Shown piece after piece: positions 26,479-35,848 of a DNA stretch of 64,000 nucleotides; position 1 is the first letter of the stretch; each line of letters starts with the position of its first letter. The stretch is from Neptunomonas phycophila (GTDB lineage Bacteria > Pseudomonadota > Gammaproteobacteria > Pseudomonadales > Balneatricaceae), in assembly GCF_001922575.1 (NCBI RefSeq), contig NZ_MRCI01000001.1, forward strand, positions 2,666,001 through 2,730,000, given 5' to 3'. A model generated the notes under the pieces. That model was not told where the DNA came from. It saw nothing but the letters and a program-made list of their open reading frames with translations, and did not search any database. The translations under genes were made by a program, and so were the position numbers.

Positions 26479-28553
26479 TGAAAATGTTTACCCCACGCGC
26501 GCTCACTCCGCTATTGCTTACTCTCGCCCTTTTGAGCTCAAGCCTAACCACCTTAGCGGAAGAGTACACGCTAGATATGCGTGGCGTTGATATTCGAGAG
26601 TTTATTAGCACCATCTCCAAAATGACGGGCAAAACAATCATTACCGATGACAAAGTTCGTGGCAAAGTGGATATTCAAAGCCCCTCAACACTGACAGAAC
26701 AAGAGCTTTACGAAATTTTCCTCGTTCAGCTGGGTATTAATGGTTATTCCGTCGTGGATGCGGGTAGCAATATATTAAAAGTGATTCCCTCTCAGGGCGC
26801 TAAATTAGAAGGGTCGGACGTATCCCAGCTCATACCAGAACGCAGTAGCGAAGAAATTGTGACTCGCGTCGTAGAAGTCCGCAACGTCAACGCGAATCAG
26901 CTCGCTGCCACGTTACGTCCATTGATAGACAACCGCCTAGGGATTATCGCAGCGTATGACACCTCCAATGTCATTTTAATTACCGACCGCGCGTCTAACG
27001 TACGACGCATAGCGCAAATTATCGGGCAAGTTGACCAAGCCGATTCCCAGACTTTAGAGCTTATCCCTCTCAGTAACGCATCGGCTAGTGAAATGGAGCG
27101 CATTCTTACCAGTCTTATGAACGAGACTCAGAAAGATAAGTCCGGTCCAGCGCCGATGATTACTTCTGATAAACGAACAAACACCCTCATTGTAAAGGCT
27201 GACGCAACCACCCGAAGCCGTATTGGGCGCATAGCCAAAGAATTAGACAGCGAGGTACAAACCAACTCAAATACACGTGTCGTTTATTTAAAATATGCCA
27301 AAGCTAGCGACCTTGTCCCCGTACTTCAGGGAATTAGCGATACAATTATTAAAGAAGAAACAGGACAGCAAGCCGGCGCCGCCTCTACCTCTCAAAGCAG
27401 TCTCCACATCGATGCTCATGATCAGACCAATACGATCGTTATGTCTGGCAGCCCACATATTATTAAAACCATTGAAGATGTTATTACTAAACTCGATATT
27501 CGTCGTGCTCAAGTTCTAGTAGAAGCGATTATTGCCGAGGTTTCAGAAGATGCCTCTCGAGAGCTAGGTGTCCAATGGCTATTTTTTGATGCCGATGATG
27601 GCTCAACCACACCGCTAGGCGCCGTCAACTTATCCACAGACAACACCTCAGGCATTGTAGATATTGTGGCCGCGGCAACGTCTGACTCGGCTTCAACCTC
27701 CCTCGTTGGGAACGGCTTATCCGTGGGAATTGGTCAGTTCAACAGTAATGGCTTTAGTTTTGCCGCTTTTTTGAACGCGTTAGACGAAGATACTGACTCA
27801 AACGTATTATCAACACCTAGCCTAGTCACCATGGATAACGAAGAAGCGTATATTCAAGTGGGCCAAGAAGTACCTATCATCACCGGATCTACCGCTAGCT
27901 CTGACAATACCAACCCCTTCCAAACAATTGAGCGAAAGGACATTGGCGTTATGCTAAAAGTAACGCCGCAAATCAATGAAGGGGATGCGATTCGATTAAC
28001 ATTGGAGCAAGAAGTGTCATCACTTTCAGGCGCTGTTGCTTCCGATATCATTACCAACAAGCGCGTTATATCAACCACCGTGTTAGTCGATGATGGCGCG
28101 ACACTCGTATTAGGTGGCCTGATTAATGAAGACGTACAGGACACAAGCTATAAAGTCCCTTTATTAGGCGACATACCATTCGTTGGCCGTGCATTTCGCT
28201 CAGATACCAGCACCCGAGAAAAACGCACCTTAATGGTCTTTATACGCCCAACAATCATACGCGATCGTTTTGCGGCTACCGAAATCAGCCGCGAAAAATA
28301 TAATTACATTCATGCAAGGCAAGTGCTCAATAGCCAACGAGATAACTTATTCCCTGATGGACACACCCCATCACTGCCGGCTTGGGAGCAAAGTCAGACT
28401 AGTCCAATGCCGCAAGAAAATACCAGCAAACCAGTAGCAGCGGCCCCTCCAAAAGAGCCGGCTCAGCCAACACCCAAAGCGCCAGCAAGCACAACAAAGC
28501 AAACGACTAACAATAGAGGCGACATATTCCAACGGCTGGATGGAGATTTCTAA
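26478..28553 (+). CDS. gspD: Type II secretion outer-membrane secretin GspD
   Basis: A 691-residue secretin with a cleavable signal (ending LTTLAEE). The N0 domain is YTLDMRGVDIREFISTISKMTG; N1-N3 follow, with the repeated VEVRNVNANQLA and RVVYLKYAKASDLVPVL segments. The secretin core has VLVEAIIAEVSEDASRELGVQW, VLSTPSLVTMDNEEAYIQVGQ and VPLLGDIPFVGRAF. The proline-rich C-terminal tail (about 600-690) would hold the S domain that binds a pilotin. It forms the outer-membrane pore for folded exoproteins. No gspS pilotin gene is adjacent. Confidence 0.95.
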   Translation: MKMFTPRALTPLLLTLALLSSSLTTLAEEYTLDMRGVDIREFISTISKMTGKTIITDDKVRGKVDIQSPSTLTEQELYEIFLVQLGINGYSVVDAGSNILKVIPSQGAKLEGSDVSQLIPERSSEEIVTRVVEVRNVNANQLAATLRPLIDNRLGIIAAYDTSNVILITDRASNVRRIAQIIGQVDQADSQTLELIPLSNASASEMERILTSLMNETQKDKSGPAPMITSDKRTNTLIVKADATTRSRIGRIAKELDSEVQTNSNTRVVYLKYAKASDLVPVLQGISDTIIKEETGQQAGAASTSQSSLHIDAHDQTNTIVMSGSPHIIKTIEDVITKLDIRRAQVLVEAIIAEVSEDASRELGVQWLFFDADDGSTTPLGAVNLSTDNTSGIVDIVAAATSDSASTSLVGNGLSVGIGQFNSNGFSFAAFLNALDEDTDSNVLSTPSLVTMDNEEAYIQVGQEVPIITGSTASSDNTNPFQTIERKDIGVMLKVTPQINEGDAIRLTLEQEVSSLSGAVASDIITNKRVISTTVLVDDGATLVLGGLINEDVQDTSYKVPLLGDIPFVGRAFRSDTSTREKRTLMVFIRPTIIRDRFAATEISREKYNYIHARQVLNSQRDNLFPDGHTPSLPAWEQSQTSPMPQENTSKPVAAAPPKEPAQPTPKAPASTTKQTTNNRGDIFQRLDGDF

Positions 28554-28557
28554 TCCC

Positions 28558-30048
28558 ATGGCCGTTCAACCTGCCTTTAGTTACAGCTTTGCACGCAAGC
28601 ATATTATTTTAGCCCTCATTAACGATGAGGGAGTAGCCAATGTTAGCTACTCCACGGACACAAGCACCGAAGCATTGCTAGAGGTAGATCGGCTTTATGC
28701 AAATCAGATGCAGCTAAAACTCGTGCCTGTTGATGAGCTAAAAGATGCCATAAGCCTTGCCTATCAAGCCGCCGATAACTCGCTCGAAAATATCTCCGAT
28801 ATTAACGAAGTTATCGACTTAGACGCCCTTGCCTCAAGCATTCCAGAGTCTGAAGACCTGTTAGATGCTCAAGACGATGCCCCCGTCATACGCTTGATTA
28901 ATGCCTTATTTGCCGAAGCACTGCGCCAGCAAGCTTCCGATATACACTTAGAAACTTTCGAAAATAGCATGTCTGTTCGGCTACGAGTTGACGGTGTTTT
29001 ACAAGAAGTACTCAAACCCAACCGTGCGCTAGCGCCTTTGCTTATTTCTCGCATTAAAGTTATGGCGAAGCTCGACATTGCTGAAAGACGGGTGCCGCAA
29101 GATGGTAGGGTCTCGCTCAAAATGGCAGGCAAAGCATTGGATGTACGTATATCCACTATGCCCTCCATCCATGGTGAACGTGTTGTTATGCGCTTACTCG
29201 ACAAGCAAGCCTCGCGCATGGATCTAACGCATTTAGGTATGCCGTCAGATACACTGGCCTCGTTAACAGAGCTTCTAGCACAACCCAACGGGATCATACT
29301 GGTAACTGGCCCCACAGGCTCAGGTAAGACCACAACCCTGTATGCTGGCTTGTCGATGATCAATGATCGCAGCCGCAACATTCTTACTGTAGAAGATCCG
29401 GTTGAGTATGCACTGGAAGGTATAGGCCAAACGCCCGTAAACACCAAAAGCGGTATGACCTTTGCCAAAGGCTTACGTGCTATTTTGCGCCAAGACCCTG
29501 ATGTCGTCATGATCGGCGAAATACGTGACCCGGAAACGGCTCAGATCGCCGTACAAGCCAGCTTGACGGGGCACCTCGTCTTATCAACCCTACACACTAA
29601 TGACTCACTGGGTGCAATCACCCGATTAATGGACATCGGTGTAGAACCTTATCTCATAGCCTCAGCGGTTAAGGGAGTTTTAGCACAGCGCTTAGTGCGT
29701 ACTTTGTGCCAACACTGCCGAACGCAATACCGCCTCACGGATGAAGATGCTCGCGCATTAGGCGACAGTCAAATTAGTCAACGTCTGGTTTTTGAAAATG
29801 CTGGCTGCGACCAATGCAACCACACGGGATACGCAGGCCGTAAAGGCATTTATGAAATGCTCGTCATTGACCGTCCACTGTCACGCTTGATACATGACTG
29901 CGCAGGCGAACATAAAATGGCGGAATACGCTAACAAAACCTTGGTAACCATGCTGGATCAAGGTCGGGATTTGGTACTTGCTGGTGTAACTTCACCGGCG
30001 GAAGTACTTCGTATGGTCAAGGAGTCTGCCGACCATGCCATCCTTTGA
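28558..30048 (+). CDS. gspE: Type II secretion ATPase GspE
   Basis: A 496-residue cytoplasmic hexameric ATPase. Walker A is GPTGSGKTTTLYAGL, with an Asp box around LRQDPDVVMIGEIRDPETA, a His box STLHTNDSLGA, and a zinc-binding tetracysteine (CQHC...CDQC) near the C terminus. The N1E region is short. I prefer ATG 28558 (MAVQPAFSYSFARKH) over an in-frame ATG at 28540 inside gspD, though both are possible. It powers pseudopilus assembly. Its end overlaps gspF by 14 bases. Confidence 0.93.
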   Translation: MAVQPAFSYSFARKHIILALINDEGVANVSYSTDTSTEALLEVDRLYANQMQLKLVPVDELKDAISLAYQAADNSLENISDINEVIDLDALASSIPESEDLLDAQDDAPVIRLINALFAEALRQQASDIHLETFENSMSVRLRVDGVLQEVLKPNRALAPLLISRIKVMAKLDIAERRVPQDGRVSLKMAGKALDVRISTMPSIHGERVVMRLLDKQASRMDLTHLGMPSDTLASLTELLAQPNGIILVTGPTGSGKTTTLYAGLSMINDRSRNILTVEDPVEYALEGIGQTPVNTKSGMTFAKGLRAILRQDPDVVMIGEIRDPETAQIAVQASLTGHLVLSTLHTNDSLGAITRLMDIGVEPYLIASAVKGVLAQRLVRTLCQHCRTQYRLTDEDARALGDSQISQRLVFENAGCDQCNHTGYAGRKGIYEMLVIDRPLSRLIHDCAGEHKMAEYANKTLVTMLDQGRDLVLAGVTSPAEVLRMVKESADHAIL

Positions 30049-31243
30049 ATACCAAGCCGTTAACCCTCAAGGTAAAAAGCTGAAAGGGTTTCTAGACGCC
30101 GACTCTGAACGACATGCTCGCCAACAATTGCGCGACAAGCAGTTAATGCCGATTAATCTGCACGAAAACCATAAACGAGGCACCACAAGCAAACGTGGCG
30201 GCGGCCGAGTTTCTACTCGCGATTTATCACTTTTCACCCAACAATTTGCCGCGCTTATCCAGTCAGCAACCCCCTTAGAGGAAGCTATTCAGGTGAGTGC
30301 AAACCAAACCAATAACAAAGCACTTAAACGCACACTACAAGCGGTACGTAGCAAAATTTTAGAAGGGCATACGCTGGCGGACAGCTTGCGAGATCACCCA
30401 CGCGTATTCCCACCGATTTATTGCGCCTTAATCTCAGCCGGTGAGCACTCTGGTGATCTCGCTAAAGTACTGATGCGACTAGCGGACTATACCGAGCGCA
30501 CACAACAGTTGCGCAACACAGTATCGCAGGCCGCCATTTACCCCATCGTGCTCACCATTGTGGCCTTAGGTGTGATCACGCTGCTCATGGCCTATGTTGT
30601 CCCCAAAGTCGTCGAACAATTTGATGGCCGTGGACAAGAGCTTCCGTTGCTAACACGTATCATGATTGCCAGCTCAGACTTCATCATCCATCAAGGCTGG
30701 ATGGTTCTTGTCGCCGTATTTGCAGGCATTTGGGTATGGCGACATTGTCTTAAAAAGCCTGCATTTCGATTGCGCGTGCATGCAGGCATGCTCAAATTAC
30801 CTATTTTAGGCAACCTTATTACTAACTTAGAGACGGCTAGATTACTCAACACGCTCAGTATAATGGTGACCAGTGGCTCCCCGCTGCTCGACGCGTTACG
30901 GATAAGCCAAGAAACCTTAAACAACCGCGTCATACGTAACGCCGTAAGCGAGGCTACGGACCGAGTCCGCGAAGGCCAATTGCTCAGCAAAACGTTAAAT
31001 GATAGCGGGGTGTTCCCGCCTATATCCGTCTACATGATTGCTAACGGCGAACACAGTGGAGAACTCGGCACAGCGCTTGAGCATGCCGCTCGTCAACAAG
31101 AGAACTTACTAACAGGCATGATCAATATCACCACAAAGCTGCTAGAGCCGTTACTGATTATTGTTTTTGGCGTACTGGTACTCGCCATTGTACTCGCCAT
31201 TTTATTGCCTATTTTACAGCTCAATAACTTAACACAGTTCTAA
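30035..31243 (+). CDS. gspF: Type II secretion inner-membrane platform protein GspF
   Basis: A 402-residue polytopic protein with the two homologous GspF domains. Each has a motif of the type FTQQFAALIQSATPLEEAI / LLNTLSIMVTSGSPLLDAL and EHSGDLAKVL / EHSGELGTAL. There are three membrane segments (about 168-190, 220-240 and 370-395). It is the rotary or scaffold core contacting GspE. Overlaps gspE. Confidence 0.93.
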   Translation: MPSFEYQAVNPQGKKLKGFLDADSERHARQQLRDKQLMPINLHENHKRGTTSKRGGGRVSTRDLSLFTQQFAALIQSATPLEEAIQVSANQTNNKALKRTLQAVRSKILEGHTLADSLRDHPRVFPPIYCALISAGEHSGDLAKVLMRLADYTERTQQLRNTVSQAAIYPIVLTIVALGVITLLMAYVVPKVVEQFDGRGQELPLLTRIMIASSDFIIHQGWMVLVAVFAGIWVWRHCLKKPAFRLRVHAGMLKLPILGNLITNLETARLLNTLSIMVTSGSPLLDALRISQETLNNRVIRNAVSEATDRVREGQLLSKTLNDSGVFPPISVYMIANGEHSGELGTALEHAARQQENLLTGMINITTKLLEPLLIIVFGVLVLAIVLAILLPILQLNNLTQF

Positions 31244-31291
31244 ATCTGCTAAGCGGCTTCGCTTTTAGGTTTAATGAGAAAGGAGTTAACA

Positions 31292-31750
31292 ATGAACACA
31301 ACACTTGGGCAACCACAACAGCCCGTCCACCCGCGTACAAAAGAACGCGGCTTTACGCTACTTGAAATCATGGTTGTGGTTGTCATTTTAGGCCTGCTTG
31401 TTGCTATTGTGGCACCCAATGTATTGGACAACCAAGACCGCGCCATGGCGGAAAAAGCCCGGGCCGACATCTCAGCACTAGAGCAAGCGTTAGACATGTA
31501 CAAGCTGGATAATTTTGTTTATCCAACGACCGACCAAGGCATTGAAGCTCTGGCTTCACGCCCTACCATTAGCCCTGAGCCTAAGAACTATCGCCCAAAC
31601 GGCTATATTAAACGCCTACCTAACGACCCGTGGGGTAATCCTTACCAATACGTCCAGCCCGGCGAACATGGTGCATTTGACCTGTATTCCTTCGGCGCTG
31701 ATGGAGATAACGGTGGTGAAGGTCAAGCTGCCGATATCGGCAACTGGTAA
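31292..31750 (+). CDS. gspG: Major pseudopilin GspG
   Basis: A 152-residue class III prepilin. It has a leader ending in ..TKERG, the cleavage site G/FTLLE with Glu5, the hydrophobic helix FTLLEIMVVVVILGLLVAIV, and the calcium-loop region NGYIKRLPNDPWGNPYQYV...FDLYSFGADGDNGGEG typical of GspG. ATG 31292 is chosen because AAAGGAG lies 6 bases before it; an in-frame ATG at 31274 would make the leader longer. It needs a prepilin peptidase (GspO/PilD) that is not in this window. Confidence 0.94.
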   Translation: MNTTLGQPQQPVHPRTKERGFTLLEIMVVVVILGLLVAIVAPNVLDNQDRAMAEKARADISALEQALDMYKLDNFVYPTTDQGIEALASRPTISPEPKNYRPNGYIKRLPNDPWGNPYQYVQPGEHGAFDLYSFGADGDNGGEGQAADIGNW

Positions 31751-32225
31751 CCTGCAACGCTCGCGCGGTTTTACGCTGCTCGAGCTGCTGGTTATTGTCA
31801 CGCTCGTCGGTTTGCTATCAGCGGCAGTTATGCTCACGCTGCGCCCCACCGAGCGCGCTTATACGGCTAACGATGCAATTGATGAAGTACGAGAACAATT
31901 GTTAACGATTAGCAGACAAGCCATAGCCAAACAAAATTGGTACGGGCTGAGTTTCGAAAATAATAGCTACCAACGGTGGCATTACCGCGACTCCGAATGG
32001 AATGTCATCACAACTGAGTCACCTTATGTACTACCACCGGAATTGGTGATATCCCTCAGTGTCAAAGGCGAAGACCAACGGCTTTCAGATGAGGCACAAG
32101 GCCCACAAATTTTAGCCGCGCCAGATGGACTATTAAGCCCTTTTACTCTGGAGATAAGTGACCAAGATACTACATCAACACTCACTGATCCCTACGCTAG
32201 AGCGGATGCCCATGATCAAGAATAA
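31701..32225 (+). CDS. gspH: Minor pseudopilin GspH
   Basis: About 174 residues, with the prepilin motif RG/FTLLELLVIVTLVGLLSAAV and a soluble domain typical of GspH (YRWHYRDSEWN-like region). The frame is open well upstream. ATG 31701 gives a 23-residue leader and overlaps gspG by 50 bases; GTG codons at 31713 and 31716 are alternatives with shorter leaders. The start is uncertain. GspH sits below the GspI-J-K tip of the pseudopilus. Confidence 0.85.
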   Translation: MEITVVKVKLPISATGNLQRSRGFTLLELLVIVTLVGLLSAAVMLTLRPTERAYTANDAIDEVREQLLTISRQAIAKQNWYGLSFENNSYQRWHYRDSEWNVITTESPYVLPPELVISLSVKGEDQRLSDEAQGPQILAAPDGLLSPFTLEISDQDTTSTLTDPYARADAHDQE

Positions 32226-32565
32226 AGGCTTTACGCTCCTCGAAGTCATGGTCGCTCTTTTTATACTCGCCGTGGCCGCTGCTGCTCTATCACGTACGGC
32301 AGGCCAAGCTACCGATACAGCACAACAGCTTGAAGTTCGCCAACATGCTGGCTGGGTAGCTCACAACCAACTCAGCTTACTACTGCTAGGCACGCAAGAA
32401 GCACTGGATGGTGAAATCAACTTTGCCGGGCAGCGCTTTTATTGGAAAGCCACACGCGCAACCACAGAGCTTGCTAATTTCCAGCGTGTAACAGTAAAGG
32501 TGAGTCAACCGGCTCAACCCGACTATATACTCGCAACATTGACAGGTTTTCGACATGACGAGTAA
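32212..32565 (+). CDS. gspI: Minor pseudopilin GspI
   Basis: A 117-residue pseudopilin with a very short leader (MIKNKG/FTLLEVMVALFILAVAAAAL). I chose ATG 32212, with AGCGGA upstream; ATG 32206 would add two residues. It forms the pseudopilus tip with GspJ and GspK. It overlaps gspH at its 5' end and gspJ at its 3' end. Confidence 0.9.
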   Translation: MIKNKGFTLLEVMVALFILAVAAAALSRTAGQATDTAQQLEVRQHAGWVAHNQLSLLLLGTQEALDGEINFAGQRFYWKATRATTELANFQRVTVKVSQPAQPDYILATLTGFRHDE

Positions 32566-33211
32566 GCCGCCAGTGCAACGGGTTAGTAGTAACCGTGACC
32601 GCCAGTTACAAACCGGTATGACACTCATCGAGCTTGTCATAGCTGTGGCTATAACGGCAATTATTGGATTAATTAGCGCGCAGTTACTGGGTGCCATGAT
32701 ACAAAATAGCCAACAGATTACAGATCACGCCAGTGAGTTAGAGCGTTTAGATCGAGGTTTACGCATCATTCAAAGCGACTTTGACCAACTGGTTGTCAGG
32801 GGAGAAAACAGCTTCCTGACCGCCGAAGACTCCAGCGTCCCCGGCTTGTTGATAGAGTTTACTAGGCTGCATGAACAGCCCTTGGCTTTACATACTACTG
32901 GGCCAGCTAATAGCCTTAACAGCGACCAGCTCGAACGCGTGCGTTATGTCCTAGAATCTAATAATTTAGTCCGATATTCATCCCCTGTCGGTATGCCTAT
33001 TGATGAAGATCATTGGTATCAAAACACACTCTTTACACGTTTATCACAGGCTCGTTTGTACTTTCTTTATGATGACTGGGGTGAGCAACTTTCAGACGCA
33101 ACCGAGAGTACAGGTTCTACACCATTGGGGGCTATTCGATTCGAAGCTGAAAGTGATCGCTGGCAACATCTCGAGCTAGTCAGCATGCTGCGTACCGGAG
33201 CCGACTCATGA
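32555..33211 (+). CDS. gspJ: Minor pseudopilin GspJ
   Basis: A 218-residue pseudopilin with a long basic leader ending ..QLQTG/MTLIELVIAVAITAIIGLISAQLL. Residue +1 is Met rather than Phe, and Glu5 is present. The soluble domain has the GspJ pattern RGLRIIQSDFDQLVVR. It overlaps gspI by 11 bases and gspK by 4. Confidence 0.9.
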   Translation: MTSKPPVQRVSSNRDRQLQTGMTLIELVIAVAITAIIGLISAQLLGAMIQNSQQITDHASELERLDRGLRIIQSDFDQLVVRGENSFLTAEDSSVPGLLIEFTRLHEQPLALHTTGPANSLNSDQLERVRYVLESNNLVRYSSPVGMPIDEDHWYQNTLFTRLSQARLYFLYDDWGEQLSDATESTGSTPLGAIRFEAESDRWQHLELVSMLRTGADS

Positions 33212-34206
33212 AGAAGGCCCTTTACACCCATGCGTCCGCAAAGGCACAACGCGGAGTGGCGCTGATTTTAGTGCTCGGCCTCATGGCAATCATCACCATT
33301 TTAGCGACCACTATTACAGGCACCGTTCAATTTAGCGCAAATCAACATGTCACCTTAAAGGATATGCGACAAGCCTACTGGTTCGCTCGAGGAGGGGAAG
33401 TTTACGCCTTAAGCACCTTGGCTGATCTTAAAGAAAAGAGCCTCTTAGAAGCGACAGACACTCAAGTGACCTTCCCCGTTAGCGGCGATGGTCATACAGG
33501 TATGGTGAGCTATCAACTCACACCTTTGCATACCTGCCTTAATATCAACAGTTTAGATATTACTTTTGAAAACCCAGATGCGCGTAGCCTCTTAAATAAA
33601 AATGTATGGACTTACTTTCTCGAAAACAAAGCCCAAATATCCGGCGCAACCATTACCCAACTTTTACAACGCGCGGCGGACTGGATCGACCCAGATACTC
33701 AACCAAAAACGCCCTACGGTGCCGAATCACTTTTTTATAGCGGTCAAACACCTCCACAACAACCACCCAACAGCACAATGCTGGCTAGCGCAGAACTCGG
33801 CGCATTAGATGTGTTAAATGAAGACGAACAACAAGCCATTCTTCCCTTTTTATGTATTCGCCCTGACGATAATACACTGGCTATCAACCCCAACGATTTA
33901 ACCGCTGACGATGCTTACCTGCTGAGCGTGTTAACACAAGGCCTGTTAGACGAGAATCAAGCTCTCAGCGTAATTGAGAGCCGCCCTGATGATGGCTATG
34001 CTGAGCTAGCCGCATTTTGGGCTGACCCGGCATTGAGTGAAGTCGACGATAGCGTTGAGGCCAGTTTCACGTTAGCGCGCCATTATTTTAAACTAGACAC
34101 ACAAGTTGTCTTAGGAACCGCACCTTTTCGGCTGATCTCACTATTGCGCATTGATGAGGATGACACCACCCATGTTATCAGCCGACGTTATGGAGTAACC
34201 CCTTGA
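33208..34206 (+). CDS. gspK: Pseudopilus tip protein GspK
   Basis: A 332-residue large minor pseudopilin. The leader ends ..KAQRG/VALILVLGLMAIITILATTI, lacking Glu5 as usual for GspK, the first subunit. The body includes LTPLHTCLNINSL and the alpha-domain insertion with DWIDPDTQPKTPYGAE. It caps the pseudopilus. It overlaps gspJ (ATGA) and gspL. Confidence 0.9.
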   Translation: MKKALYTHASAKAQRGVALILVLGLMAIITILATTITGTVQFSANQHVTLKDMRQAYWFARGGEVYALSTLADLKEKSLLEATDTQVTFPVSGDGHTGMVSYQLTPLHTCLNINSLDITFENPDARSLLNKNVWTYFLENKAQISGATITQLLQRAADWIDPDTQPKTPYGAESLFYSGQTPPQQPPNSTMLASAELGALDVLNEDEQQAILPFLCIRPDDNTLAINPNDLTADDAYLLSVLTQGLLDENQALSVIESRPDDGYAELAAFWADPALSEVDDSVEASFTLARHYFKLDTQVVLGTAPFRLISLLRIDEDDTTHVISRRYGVTP

Positions 34207-35357
34207 GTAGCATTCTGTTTATACGCCCGCAGCAGTTCCCTCCCCGACAAGTAGATTGGGTGCTGTACAACACGGCCTCTAAAACTTCCGTCGAGCAAGG
34301 CTCCATTGAGGTCACTCAAACAGAAGAAAATACGTCCTTCTCAGCTCTTTCCTCTCTCGCCTCTCAGGCCATGACTATTCTTTTAGTACCGGGGCATCAG
34401 GTTCGATGGTTTAAGCAAGCGCTCCCTAGTAAGCAGCGAGCGCTGGTGAATAGCTTGCCATTTATGATCGAGGAACAAATCAGCACCCCAATAGAGCAGA
34501 TACATGTTGCGCCAGGGGAGTACAAGGACGGAGCTATAACAGGCTTAGCAATCGAGCATTGCGTTTTGCAGTCTTGGATTGATTGGCTAACGGAACACGC
34601 CATAACTCCTTCAATTATCACAGCCGATTTTGAACTGCTCTCTAGCACGCAAGACGGTGAAACAGCTATCCCAGTAGGCGATCACGTATTGCTTCATACG
34701 GCCGATATTCATGCCAGTGTCAGCCCTGCAACCTATCAAGCATTAGCTGCTCGATTAGCATCAACCACGTTAGCGGAGCCTCTTTCCCCGCAGGCCTTTC
34801 TTACACACGGTGCGGCACACTTCTCGTTAAAGCAGTTGCCAATAAACTTACTGTGTAACCAATACCAATCGCAACATGCAGCGAAAAAATGGCTTTCTAC
34901 CTTTAAGCTTCCTCTCATTGCCACCGCCGCGTTACTGCTCGTCAGCTTTATTGGCCTTATTGTCGATAACCTGCAGATGCAACGACAAATTGATCAGCTA
35001 GACACCGCCATGAAAGGGATTTATCAGACGAGCTTCCCTGATGCTCGCCGAATTACCAACCCTGTTAGTCAAATGCGAGGCGCCTTGAAACAGCTTTCCC
35101 AAGGCGGTGACGGAGCGCTCTTTATTGAATGGTTAGCCATGGCTGCACCACACCTCAAACAAGACGGTGTGAGCGTGCAAAACTTACGCTTTAGCCAATC
35201 TCCTGATCTCTTACGCTTGCAGTTACAAGCCAAGGATTACGCCACGATTGAGCAAATAAACAGCGCCATAACGCAAGCTGGGTTAACAGCCGATTTGGGT
35301 ACACTAACCCGCAGTCAAGATGGCGTTAGCGGTCTACTAACCATTAGAGCGCAATAA
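34203..35357 (+). CDS. gspL: Type II secretion protein GspL (TTG start)
   Basis: A 384-residue bitopic protein. The cytoplasmic actin-like domain (about 1-235, with LLVPGHQVRWFKQALP and LPFMIEEQISTPIEQIHV) recruits GspE. One membrane helix (about 240-258, ATAALLLVSFIGLIV) precedes a periplasmic ferredoxin-like domain. The only in-frame start that keeps the conserved N terminus is TTG 34203, overlapping the gspK stop as TTGA, so this gene is translationally coupled with a weak start codon. Confidence 0.88.
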   Translation: MSSILFIRPQQFPPRQVDWVLYNTASKTSVEQGSIEVTQTEENTSFSALSSLASQAMTILLVPGHQVRWFKQALPSKQRALVNSLPFMIEEQISTPIEQIHVAPGEYKDGAITGLAIEHCVLQSWIDWLTEHAITPSIITADFELLSSTQDGETAIPVGDHVLLHTADIHASVSPATYQALAARLASTTLAEPLSPQAFLTHGAAHFSLKQLPINLLCNQYQSQHAAKKWLSTFKLPLIATAALLLVSFIGLIVDNLQMQRQIDQLDTAMKGIYQTSFPDARRITNPVSQMRGALKQLSQGGDGALFIEWLAMAAPHLKQDGVSVQNLRFSQSPDLLRLQLQAKDYATIEQINSAITQAGLTADLGTLTRSQDGVSGLLTIRAQ

Positions 35358-35368
35358 GGATTATCGAC

Positions 35369-35839
35369 ATGTTAAAAGAACGCTTTGCCGCTCTGAATCG
35401 AAAGGACCAACAAACCTTATTAATAGCCGCTCCGATTGTTGCGCTGCTCATCATTTGGTTAGCTATTGTGAACCCGCAACTGGAACGCCAGCAGCAACTT
35501 ACACAGCAGCTGGAACGCAAACAAGCCGACTTGGCATGGATGCAACAAGCAGCAATGAGCTTAAATAGTCAACAAAGCAATGCACCCAACGCATTGGCTG
35601 CAGGCTCCCTACGACAAGAAGCAACACAAGCGTTTACGCGACAAAAAATTAGCATTAACCGCATACAATCTAACCAGGAAAACGAGCTGAGCATGTGGGC
35701 GGATCAGGTGTCTTTTGATCAGTTATTAACCGTTCTAGGCTCTCTCACTACTCGCGGTATCACCCTAGATCAGATCCAGTTAAACCCCACAACAGCAGGA
35801 CGCGTTAATGTGCGTTTAACGCTGACCACAGGTAGGTAG
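35369..35839 (+). CDS. gspM: Type II secretion protein GspM
   Basis: A 156-residue protein with one N-terminal membrane helix (about 19-37, LLIAAPIVALLIIWLAIV), a coiled-coil stretch rich in Gln (QLERQQQLTQQLERKQADL) and a small C-terminal domain. It pairs with GspL in the inner-membrane platform. Sequence conservation in this family is low; the operon position makes the call. Confidence 0.87.
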   Translation: MLKERFAALNRKDQQTLLIAAPIVALLIIWLAIVNPQLERQQQLTQQLERKQADLAWMQQAAMSLNSQQSNAPNALAAGSLRQEATQAFTRQKISINRIQSNQENELSMWADQVSFDQLLTVLGSLTTRGITLDQIQLNPTTAGRVNVRLTLTTGR

Positions 35840-35848
35840 CTAGCCAGT

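Noticed and set aside
28869-29510. 213-residue minus-strand ORF opposite gspE
   Set aside because: Antisense to the Walker A and B region of GspE, whose motifs fix the coding frame.
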